Shown: positions 5,788 through 12,138 of the stretch, one piece after another
How positions within the stretch are numbered: position 1 is the first letter of the stretch
How the letters are laid out: every line of letters begins with the position of its first letter
Assembly: GCA_016204155.1 (NCBI GenBank)
Contig: JACQLG010000075.1
Span: 1-12,138, forward strand
Origin: Candidatus Niyogiibacteriota bacterium
Lineage (GTDB): Bacteria > Patescibacteriota > Minisyncoccia > 1-14-0-10-42-19
Length of the DNA stretch: 12,138 bases
Direction of reading: 5' to 3'
Program-made: the position numbers and the translations under genes
The notes under the pieces: generated by a model
What the model saw: the letters and a program-made list of their open reading frames with translations, nothing else
Told to the model about the DNA's origin: nothing
Databases searched by the model: none

Positions 5788-7215
5788 TTACGATTCTAGT
5801 AATGTTGCCGCATATTCCAGGCGCTTGAGCACTGTTTTCTTCCCCAAGATCTCTGCGACTTCAAAGAGCCCGGGAGAGGCCTTCTTTCCCGTGAGCGATA
5901 CGCGAAACGGCCATAACACCTCTTTTTTTGCATGTTGCCCGGCATATTCCAGAACTTTTTCCGAAATAACGTCTTTCGTAAAATTACCCGCGCTGCACCC
6001 TTCAATAATTTTCTGAATCGAGCGCAGATGGGAAGCAATACGGACCGTATCAGAAAATCCACCCATCAGTACCTCCTTTTTTACAAGCGGTTCCTCAAAA
6101 AAATAACCGATTCGATCACCGATATCCTGCAGGCTTCCCAAGCGTTCTTGTTCAAGAATTACGATCTTTCCCCACCAAAGTCCATCGGATTCGGCCTGCT
6201 TTCGCCACTCATCTTTCAAATACGGCAAAAGGAGATTTGCGAGCATGCCTACATTCATCTGCCGAATATATACGCCGTTCATCCATTTCAATTTTTCCGG
6301 ATCAAATATTGCTCCTCCTCTCTGAACGGCATGAAGCGAAAAAATGCCGATAAGCTCTTCCCGGCTGAATATTTCCTCCTCTTGTCCCTTGCCTCGCTCC
6401 CCTGCTTTTTGTTTTTTGGGATGCCACCCCAAAAGAGCCAAAAAATTTATCATGGCGTCGGGCAGATATCCTTCTTTCTGATATTGGGAGATTGCCACAG
6501 CGCCATGGCGCTTTGATAATTTTGAACGATCTTTTCCTAAAATAAGCGGGAGGTGTGCATAGCTAAACAATTCGGTATGCCCCAATGCACGGGCTAAGAG
6601 TATTTGTTTTGGCGTATTAGGTATGTGGTCCTCCCCTCTGATAACATGGGTTATCCCGAGGTCAATATCATCAACAACGGTCGTAAAATTATACAGCGGG
6701 GAATCAATATCTCTTGCAACAGAAAAATCGCCTAATATTTTTGGGTCAAAGGATATGTTCCCGCGTATTTCATCATGAAAGACGACCGGCGCGGTCTCCA
6801 TATTTTTAAACCTCAAAATACCTCCTCCAAGAACCGCATCTCTATCTTTGCATCTGTGCATGGGTGTTTGCTTATTCTTTATCAGTTCCTCCCGTTCCTG
6901 CGCAAGCTCTGCGGACGTATGAGAACACCGGAATAATATCCCCTCTTCTAATAATTTTTGCAAATGTTTTCTATATAATGCCGTACGTTCCGATTGGCGA
7001 ATGCTGTCATCCCATGATATTCCAAGCCATAAAAGATTCTTTTTAATATCCTCCTCAAATGCCTTGTCGGAACGTTTCTTGTCAGTATCGTCAATACGAA
7101 GAATGAACGCGCCTCCCTCCTTTTTTGCAAAAAGATAATTAAAGAGCGCGCTTCGCGCCGTGCCAACATGAAGCGGCCCTGTAGGACTTGGGGCTATGCG
7201 TACGCGTAGTGACAT
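5788..7215 (-). CDS. gltX: Glutamyl-tRNA synthetase
   Basis: Class I synthetase that attaches glutamate to tRNA(Glu), and in non-discriminating forms also to tRNA(Gln). It has 475 residues, the usual bacterial length. The HIGH-type motif is PTGPLHVGT (11-19) and the KMSKS-type motif is KLSKR (232-236). The stem RGEDHIPNTPKQ (193-204) and the C-terminal helical anticodon domain are also present. Two things are odd. The amino-acid-binding motif usually written RIEDTD is RIDDTD (40-45). The insert region has Cys97-x-His99 and His120-x-Cys122 where zinc-binding GluRS has C-x-C and C-x-H. An extra basic/acidic stretch (about 267-280) lies before EEIFS. It sits 6 bases after murG and 1 base before the M23 gene, so it is translated within the wall operon. 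I cannot tell from this sequence whether it discriminates between the two tRNAs. Confidence 0.97.
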   Translation of the reverse strand: MSLRVRIAPSPTGPLHVGTARSALFNYLFAKKEGGAFILRIDDTDKKRSDKAFEEDIKKNLLWLGISWDDSIRQSERTALYRKHLQKLLEEGILFRCSHTSAELAQEREELIKNKQTPMHRCKDRDAVLGGGILRFKNMETAPVVFHDEIRGNISFDPKILGDFSVARDIDSPLYNFTTVVDDIDLGITHVIRGEDHIPNTPKQILLARALGHTELFSYAHLPLILGKDRSKLSKRHGAVAISQYQKEGYLPDAMINFLALLGWHPKKQKAGERGKGQEEEIFSREELIGIFSLHAVQRGGAIFDPEKLKWMNGVYIRQMNVGMLANLLLPYLKDEWRKQAESDGLWWGKIVILEQERLGSLQDIGDRIGYFFEEPLVKKEVLMGGFSDTVRIASHLRSIQKIIEGCSAGNFTKDVISEKVLEYAGQHAKKEVLWPFRVSLTGKKASPGLFEVAEILGKKTVLKRLEYAATLLES

Positions 7216-7221
7216 AGAGCA

Positions 7222-8352
7222 TCAGGAGGCATGTTCTAATGCTAACCGTATAATTTCGCGCGCTATTTTATCAGCGGCGTCCGGCCGCGAAAAATTCTTT
7301 GCCGATTTCTTCATGCGTTCACGCAATACCTTATTTTCTATGATCCGAAACGTTTCTTCAAACAGCAGATGAGGCAAAAGATTATTTTCCTCAATGACAG
7401 CCGCCGCGCCCGTGTGGCCGTATGCATAGGCATTTCTGCGTTGATGGTCTTGGGCCGCATGAGAAAGAGGAATAATAATCGCTGGAGTCCCCCATGCCGC
7501 AAGCGTAAAAATTGATCCTGCGCCAGCGCGTGAGATCGCGATGTCTACGATACTCGAAAGGTTGCGCAGCTCCGCCTCGTTTAAAAACGCAACCGGATGA
7601 TAGCGGCTTTTGGAAGGATTATTTTCAAGAATAATTTCGGCACGCGCCGTCACCTCCTTGATGTGCGCTGCCCCAGTCTGATGAACGATCTGGGCTTTCT
7701 TTAAAAAATCGGGAAGTATTGAAAGAACGGTTTCATTTAATTTCAAGGCTCCTTGCGACCCTCCCATGACAAGTATCGTCGGGATATGCTTCTCAAGACC
7801 GAATGAGGCATATGCGCCCTCCGGATTTCCTCCTGTGACAGCATGGCGGACCGGATGGCCGGTAAGCGCGGTTTTTTTCTTTGGGAAAAATGAGGCGCTT
7901 TCAGGAAATGAGATCGCAATACGCCTCGCAAAACCGGAAGCCCATACATTTACGCGCCCCGGGACCGCATCGGATTCATGAATTATTACCGGAATCGAGA
8001 ACAGGCGCCCCGCAAGAAGCGCGGGAAAACTTGCGTACCCCCCCTTCGCAAAAATAACATCCGGCAGCGTGATAAAAATATAAAAGATTGCGGCGATAAC
8101 CCCCAGACCTGTTTTTAAGGCGTCAAAAAAATTAAGTAAAGAAAAATACCTTCTCATTTTTCCGGCGGGAACCCACCGAAACCCGATGTTCTCCTGGCGA
8201 AGAAGATTCCTGTCGTAGGATGTCGTAGAAAGCAGTACCGCGTCAACTTCTATAATCTGATATTCATCTGCAATAGCGCGGAGCGCTCGATGTACGGCAA
8301 TGATAGGGTAAAAATGTCCTCCTGTTCCTCCTCCTGCGAATAAAATTTTCAT
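7222..8352 (-). CDS. murG: UDP-GlcNAc:lipid I N-acetylglucosaminyltransferase
   Basis: Makes lipid II at the inner face of the membrane by adding GlcNAc to lipid I, the last cytoplasmic step of peptidoglycan synthesis. It has 376 residues, close to the family norm, with a GT-B fold. Motifs are GGGTGGHFYP (7-16), KGGYASFP (103-110), HESDAVPG (125-132, usually HEQNAVPG), TGHPVR (164-169), GGSQGA (197-202), SRAGAGS (274-280) and DHQRRNA (302-308). One usually conserved residue differs: the Glu that follows the SRxGA motif and binds the ribose of UDP-GlcNAc (Glu269 in E. coli) aligns with Thr283. A hydrophobic stretch (about 83-96) would dock on the membrane. The gene starts 9 bases after the ftsW/rodA stop, as in ftsW-murG pairs of dcw clusters. 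No Shine-Dalgarno sequence is seen. Confidence 0.96.
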   Translation of the reverse strand: MKILFAGGGTGGHFYPIIAVHRALRAIADEYQIIEVDAVLLSTTSYDRNLLRQENIGFRWVPAGKMRRYFSLLNFFDALKTGLGVIAAIFYIFITLPDVIFAKGGYASFPALLAGRLFSIPVIIHESDAVPGRVNVWASGFARRIAISFPESASFFPKKKTALTGHPVRHAVTGGNPEGAYASFGLEKHIPTILVMGGSQGALKLNETVLSILPDFLKKAQIVHQTGAAHIKEVTARAEIILENNPSKSRYHPVAFLNEAELRNLSSIVDIAISRAGAGSIFTLAAWGTPAIIIPLSHAAQDHQRRNAYAYGHTGAAAVIEENNLLPHLLFEETFRIIENKVLRERMKKSAKNFSRPDAADKIAREIIRLALEHAS

Positions 8353-8361
8353 ATATATGTA

Positions 8362-9465
8362 TTATGCTTTGGCGTAGCGTGAAATATTAAATAAGATCCC
8401 CATCCCCGCAAGCGTCACTGCAAGCGATGTTCCGCCTTGGCTCATAAACACCAAAGGAATGCCTGTCATGGGAATAAGACCGATAGAACCACCTATATTA
8501 ACAAATGACTGAAACACTATTATTATAACAATTCCTGAACCCATGAGTCGAGCAAAACGGTCAGGAACCGCAGCAAGAAGGCGTATTGCCCGCCATAAAA
8601 ATGCGAGAAAAAGCCCGATGAGAAAAGTGCCGCCTACAAAACCCATTTCCTCTCCGACGACAGCAAAGATCGAATCTCCGAGAGGTTCAGGAATATAATG
8701 GAATTTCTGCACGCCCTGGCCGAATCCTTTTCCCTCAAACCCGCCTGAGCCAACCGCGATCAATGACTGATGAATCTGATATCCCGCATTCTGAATGTCG
8801 GACTGGGGTTTGAAGAACACTTGAAGGCGTTCAAACCGATACGGTTCGGATAACGCAAGGCCGGCGATAAGAAGAACCGTAATGCCGAATGCTATCGCTA
8901 AATGAAACAATCTTCCTCCGGCGATAAAAAAGAGCACAATGGCGCTCACAATAATAACCGCAAGCGTCCCTATATCCGGCTGAAGAATAAAAAAAATACT
9001 TACCACCCCCATCATCAGCAAAAAAGGAAGGAGTCCGCGCGAAAAACTTGTAATTTCATTTTTATGGGAAACGAACCATGAAGCAAGATAGATAACGAAA
9101 GCAAGTTTGAACAATTCCGCTGGTTGGAACGAAATAGGCCCGACACTCACCCAGCGTGACGCTCCTCCGGCTCGCACGCCGATATCAGGCACGAAGACAA
9201 GCGCCAACAATGCCAATGACGCCAATAAAAAAGGCAGAGCAATTTTCCGCCACACGCTATACTGTATCCGGCTTACTATAAGAAAAGCAATAATGCCAAG
9301 GCCGACACCAAGGCCGAACTGGCGGAGAAGAATCGAAAAAAGAGATTGCGCCCCCTCCCCTACCTGGCTGATCGCAGAGGAAGCAAACATGAACATGCCA
9401 GCGATAAGAATAATGGCGCTTAATAGAAAAAGCACGGTATCGTATTGTTTATGTTTATGTCTCAT
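8362..9465 (-). CDS. ftsW: SEDS peptidoglycan glycosyltransferase (FtsW/RodA)
   Basis: Polytopic membrane enzyme that polymerises lipid II, normally with a class B penicillin-binding protein. It has 367 residues with about ten hydrophobic segments. Family signatures are GGASRWVSVGPISFQPAELFKL (about 100-121), LQPDIGT (161-167) and GLIPMTGIPLVFMSQGGTSL (about 329-348). The catalytic Asp of the large outer loop is Asp264 in PEPLGDSIFAVVGEE, matching Asp297 of E. coli FtsW and Asp262 of RodA. The adjacent murG favours FtsW, while the upstream mreC and mreD favour RodA; I cannot separate them by sequence. The gene overlaps the preceding stop by 11 bases, implying translational coupling. No Shine-Dalgarno sequence is seen. 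Confidence 0.9.
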   Translation of the reverse strand: MRHKHKQYDTVLFLLSAIILIAGMFMFASSAISQVGEGAQSLFSILLRQFGLGVGLGIIAFLIVSRIQYSVWRKIALPFLLASLALLALVFVPDIGVRAGGASRWVSVGPISFQPAELFKLAFVIYLASWFVSHKNEITSFSRGLLPFLLMMGVVSIFFILQPDIGTLAVIIVSAIVLFFIAGGRLFHLAIAFGITVLLIAGLALSEPYRFERLQVFFKPQSDIQNAGYQIHQSLIAVGSGGFEGKGFGQGVQKFHYIPEPLGDSIFAVVGEEMGFVGGTFLIGLFLAFLWRAIRLLAAVPDRFARLMGSGIVIIIVFQSFVNIGGSIGLIPMTGIPLVFMSQGGTSLAVTLAGMGILFNISRYAKA

Positions 9466-11068
9466 TCTTTCTGAGGATCCGTCCGTTCATTTCCTGAGTT
9501 ACTCTGCCTCCTTCAAGCGCGATCTTTCCGTTGACGCAAACCCATTCAACGCCGAGGGCGTACTGGAGAGGATTTTCGTACGTCGCTTTGTCAGAAATTG
9601 TTTCGGGATTGAATACTACCACATCTGCGTATGCATTTTCCCGAATGACGCCGCGTTCCTTCAATCCTAAAATATCCGCGGGCAATCCTGTCATTTTATA
9701 TACGGCATCCTCCCACGAAAGAATCGATTTCTCCTTCACGAACTCCTGAAGAATTTTTGGGAATGTGCCGAATGAACGCGGGTGCGGCAGTTTATGTGAG
9801 AGAACGCTGTCTGCGGAAAATCCGGCGCCATCCGTTGCAAATGCCGCATAATTTTTCCCCGCCATTGCAATGATATGTTCGGGAGAAATAACCTCGTTAA
9901 AAATACTGACATGGAGATCATTCGCAATAAGAAGATTAATACATACCTCCTCGGGAGAAAGTCCTGTGTCTCCCGCGAGCCCTGCTATGGTTTTACCAAG
10001 CGCGGTTTCATCACGGAATGTCGAAGCAACGATCATTCGCTCGTAATGCAGGGTGAGTTTCTTGAGATCGACTGCGACGTCCCTTCGCTGTTGAGGATCA
10101 TTCAGGCGTAAAAGTATTTTGTCTTTTCCTCCCTCCCGCGCCCATGGAGGAAGCAAAAGATATAAGTCCGAGTTTGTATGGGTGTAGGGAAATATATCAA
10201 TAGTGACAGGCATACCGTCGGTCCGAGATTGCTCAAGCATATGGATAATTTCATCAAAATGCTTCCACGATTGCCTCCCAAGAATTTTAAAATGAGAAAT
10301 ATGGCTCATGAGCGGCTGATCTTCTCGTGCTTGCTGGCTATTGACCTCTCTGGCCACGGAAAGCACTTCTGAAATAGCTGGCAAAATACTTTCCCCCTCG
10401 TTGCGAATATGATGCTTCAGCAACGTCTGATTTTTTTGCACTATTCTCGCAAGCGCCGCCAATTCGTTTATACCCGCAAGCTGTTCGTGAGAACGGTCTA
10501 AACTTGTTGAAAGGCCGAATGCTCCCGCGCGAAGCGCGTTTTCCAGAAGGTACTTCATCTTTTCAATCTCGGCTGGAGACGCGGGAGCATTCGCGTTTTG
10601 GAGTACTCCTCTGCGGAGTGTCCCGAATCCTACGAGTGTCGCGAAATTTACGCTTACGGGATGTTTTGCCATCTCTTCCATAAATTCCGCCATACTTTGC
10701 CAATTTATATTGATGGTAGTCGTATCTGTCCATTTTTGAAGCGCATCTATTTCCACGCCCGAGACCAGAGGCGCTAAAGAAGCGCCGCAATTCCCTCCAA
10801 GTATCGTCGTTATTCCCTGCCATAATAAGCTCTCCTGGCGCGGAAAATCGAAAATGGTCCAAAATGTATCCGAATGCGACGTAATATCAATGAATCCCGG
10901 AACGATATAACGGCCGCGCGCATCAATCTCTTTTTCCGCCGACTCAAACGAAAGATTCCCTATCTTCTCAATGCGATCTTTATGAATACCTATATCAGCC
11001 AAAAACAGCGGAGTTTTTCTCCCGTCAAGAATAGAACCGTTGCGAATAATAAGAGAATATGTTGCCAT
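9455..11068 (-). CDS. N-acyl-D-amino-acid deacylase family amidohydrolase
   Basis: Predicted cytoplasmic metal-dependent hydrolase of 537 residues from the D-aminoacylase family, which removes acyl groups from N-acyl-D-amino acids. The N-terminal small beta domain (SLIIRNGSILDG, 5-16) and the C-terminal ADVVVFNP part (481-488) flank a TIM barrel. Metal-site landmarks are GFIDITSHSD (58-67), NCGASLAP with Cys94 (93-100), HHIRNEG (219-225), SHISHFK (255-261) and ATDG with Asp413 (411-414). The PHPRSFGTFP block (429-438) is typical of the family. The first His of the usual H-x-H motif is Thr63 here, while His65 is kept. The gene lies between mreD and ftsW, starts 18 bases after mreD, and overlaps ftsW by 11 bases. 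Its real substrate is uncertain; wall-derived D-amino acid compounds are a guess from context. Confidence 0.87.
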   Translation of the reverse strand: MATYSLIIRNGSILDGRKTPLFLADIGIHKDRIEKIGNLSFESAEKEIDARGRYIVPGFIDITSHSDTFWTIFDFPRQESLLWQGITTILGGNCGASLAPLVSGVEIDALQKWTDTTTININWQSMAEFMEEMAKHPVSVNFATLVGFGTLRRGVLQNANAPASPAEIEKMKYLLENALRAGAFGLSTSLDRSHEQLAGINELAALARIVQKNQTLLKHHIRNEGESILPAISEVLSVAREVNSQQAREDQPLMSHISHFKILGRQSWKHFDEIIHMLEQSRTDGMPVTIDIFPYTHTNSDLYLLLPPWAREGGKDKILLRLNDPQQRRDVAVDLKKLTLHYERMIVASTFRDETALGKTIAGLAGDTGLSPEEVCINLLIANDLHVSIFNEVISPEHIIAMAGKNYAAFATDGAGFSADSVLSHKLPHPRSFGTFPKILQEFVKEKSILSWEDAVYKMTGLPADILGLKERGVIRENAYADVVVFNPETISDKATYENPLQYALGVEWVCVNGKIALEGGRVTQEMNGRILRKNET

Positions 11069-11074
11069 ACGTGT

Positions 11075-11083
11075 ATGGTAACA
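11075..11083 (-). promoter_or_regulatory. Candidate extended -10 element of the deacylase gene
   Basis: On the minus strand TGT followed by TACCAT fits an extended -10 (TGN-TANNNT) and ends exactly 6 bases (ACACGT) before the ATG at 11068. It lies in the 18-base gap after the mreD stop. TACCAT matches TATAAT at only four of six positions. It could allow transcription of the deacylase-ftsW-murG part independently of mreCD. Confidence 0.35.
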
Positions 11084-11086
11084 CGC

Positions 11087-11458
11087 CTACAGTCGAAATA
11101 AAATTGAGAGATCGCTCAAAAGCGCTGTTTCCCCATATACAAAAAGAGTAATGCTGTGGAAAATAAGAAAAAAGCAGAAGCCAATCCCGAACATAATACC
11201 AAACGAAAATAATGAATGCGCTCGGATATGAGAAACAAGCAAGCGCAGGGAAAGAATGGCTGCCGCCATGGGAATGCTTACGATACCCACCGGCGTTCCG
11301 CTCAAAATCTCAAATACAATCGCAATCGCCACCACATCAAAAAAGGCAGTGAATAAAACGCCTGAAAGAAGTCCTCCGCCGACAATAAAGAAAAAAGGAT
11401 AAGAAAACATCCCTATACCGGCTCCCAAAGCAATGCCTGTCCGGTAAAGGTACCTCAT
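11087..11458 (-). CDS. mreD: MreD-like rod-shape membrane protein
   Basis: Predicted integral membrane protein of 123 residues, placed as MreD. Almost the whole chain is hydrophobic, with about four membrane segments (roughly 7-28, 31-52, 55-75 and 85-110). The stretch FFDVVAIAIVFEILSGTPVG (39-58) fits the MreD pattern of an acidic residue followed by a short glycine/proline turn. It is shorter than typical MreD (about 160 residues, five or six segments), so one segment may be lost. The assignment rests mostly on its position directly after mreC, with a 4-base ATGA overlap that implies coupled translation. MreD acts with MreC to link the cytoskeletal MreB to the wall synthases; mreB itself is not in the window. 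Confidence 0.7.
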   Translation of the reverse strand: MRYLYRTGIALGAGIGMFSYPFFFIVGGGLLSGVLFTAFFDVVAIAIVFEILSGTPVGIVSIPMAAAILSLRLLVSHIRAHSLFSFGIMFGIGFCFFLIFHSITLFVYGETALLSDLSILFRL

Positions 11459-12138
11459 GGGTATATTGTTACAAAGGATAATTCCCTGGGGTTATAAGGA
11501 ATCCGCGCGCGCGCCTGTATCGTTGCGCGCGATTCTTCTTGTTCAATTGATTCAATAAAGCCCACAAGCGCAAGAATGTTCCCGATATACAATACCCGCT
11601 CGCCCGTCTTAATCGGAAAATCACGCGGAAAATCGATTATCATCACACCATTCCCCAGCCCTACCCCGATGACGTTCGTCTGAAGTTCGCCTAAGCGGAT
11701 GGGCGTTTGTTTTTTAAAATCAGAAACGAGCGACACAAACGAATATCCGCCAAATACCTCCTCCACGAAACCGACAAAGATATCGCCGTAATACACTTCC
11801 ATGCCTCGCGCAATGCCGTCATTCATCCCCTTATTAATCAGGATCGTATCAAAAAAGAGGGACGGCGGAGAAGGAAGGACACGGGCCACGATTGCCTCTT
11901 TTGAAGCAAGAGAAAATATTTTATTTAATTCTTCATATTCATCAAGTCGTTCCCGGAAGAGAGCGGCGCTCGCCTGCATTAATTTGAGTTCTTTTTGTAA
12001 TGCGTCATTTTCAGACAAAAGCGCGTCTTTTTCCCGGAAGAAAAGGGTGATTGATGAGAATAAAACAGAAACCGCCCGGTTTGCCTGCCCGAATGGTTTC
12101 CCCAAAGCAATAGCCGCTGTAGTTGCATGCTTTTTAAT
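11455..12138 (-). CDS. mreC: Rod shape-determining protein MreC (5' end outside the window)
   Basis: Periplasm-facing scaffold of the elongasome; 227 residues are visible and the frame stays open to the window edge. The TTG at 12105 is unlikely to be the real start, because coding sequence continues upstream (IKKHATTAAIAL) and the N-terminal membrane anchor expected of MreC has not been reached. A coiled coil with FREKDALLSENDALQKELK (about 34-52) is the usual dimerisation helix. The beta-domain pattern follows: ARVLPSPPSLFFDTILINKG (about 85-104), then DGIARGMEVYYGDIFVGFVEEV (about 107-128) and a C-terminal beta section ending SFVTIYP. The gene overlaps mreD by 4 bases and heads the visible part of the operon. 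Its promoter, and mreB if present, would lie beyond 12138. Confidence 0.9.
   Translation of the reverse strand: MKKHATTAAIALGKPFGQANRAVSVLFSSITLFFREKDALLSENDALQKELKLMQASAALFRERLDEYEELNKIFSLASKEAIVARVLPSPPSLFFDTILINKGMNDGIARGMEVYYGDIFVGFVEEVFGGYSFVSLVSDFKKQTPIRLGELQTNVIGVGLGNGVMIIDFPRDFPIKTGERVLYIGNILALVGFIESIEQEESRATIQARARIPYNPRELSFVTIYP

Noticed and set aside
5932..6516. 194-residue plus-strand open frame inside gltX
   Set aside because: Fully antisense to a well-conserved synthetase; no domain visible.
9107..9670. 187-residue plus-strand open frame across ftsW and the deacylase gene
   Set aside because: Antisense to two real genes with coupled stop and start; translation has no recognisable motif.
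11502..11532. Alternating CG runs that might form Z-DNA or a signal
   Set aside because: They are explained by Ala/Arg codons (QARARIP) near the end of mreC and are short.

Overview
The window looks like part of a compact chromosome from a Candidate Phyla Radiation (Patescibacteria) bacterium, most likely a parcubacterium. This rests on the style of the proteins (an L27 beginning MAHTKAQGSS, the GGVMSGIGKG form of CTP synthase, short MreD, wall genes merged into one operon) and on very short or overlapping intergenic gaps. It is a judgement from remembered family style, not a search. TGA is used as a stop codon (murG, mreC), so the code is not the UGA=Gly code of Gracilibacteria/Absconditibacteria. 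All genes are chromosomal housekeeping types. I see no insertion sequence, phage gene, CRISPR array, tRNA or rRNA, and no gene-free stretch longer than about 120 bases.

Layout. Bases 1-2157 (+): the last codons of an unidentified gene, then rplI (ribosomal protein L9) and pyrG (CTP synthase). Bases 2166-2438 (-): rpmA (L27), convergent with pyrG. Bases 2490-2861 (+): a small membrane-anchored protein with an Ada-like metal-binding domain, divergent from rpmA across a 51-base gap that holds a perfect 19-base palindrome. Bases 2866-4053 (-): a RecB/Cas4-type PD-(D/E)XK nuclease. Bases 4174-12138 (-): one long operon read right to left: mreC (cut by the window edge), mreD-like, an N-acyl-D-amino-acid deacylase family gene, ftsW/rodA, murG, gltX, a coiled-coil M23 (LytM) peptidase, and an 86-residue membrane protein. 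It closes with an intrinsic terminator at 4065-4097.

How they work together. The operon joins elongasome scaffold proteins (MreC, MreD), a SEDS glycosyltransferase, the lipid II synthase MurG and a wall hydrolase, so it reads as a cell-envelope growth unit with glutamyl-tRNA synthetase embedded in it. The slot between mreD and the SEDS gene, where many bacteria keep the PBP2 gene, is held by the D-aminoacylase-like amidohydrolase.

The most interesting pattern is in gene starts. None of the 12 visible starts has a recognisable Shine-Dalgarno sequence, and about half have a -10-like TANNNT hexamer ending 5 or 6 bases before the ATG. That is the expected arrangement for leaderless mRNAs. No clearly new multi-gene system is visible. 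The other leads are residue changes in otherwise well-conserved enzymes and two poorly described small membrane proteins.
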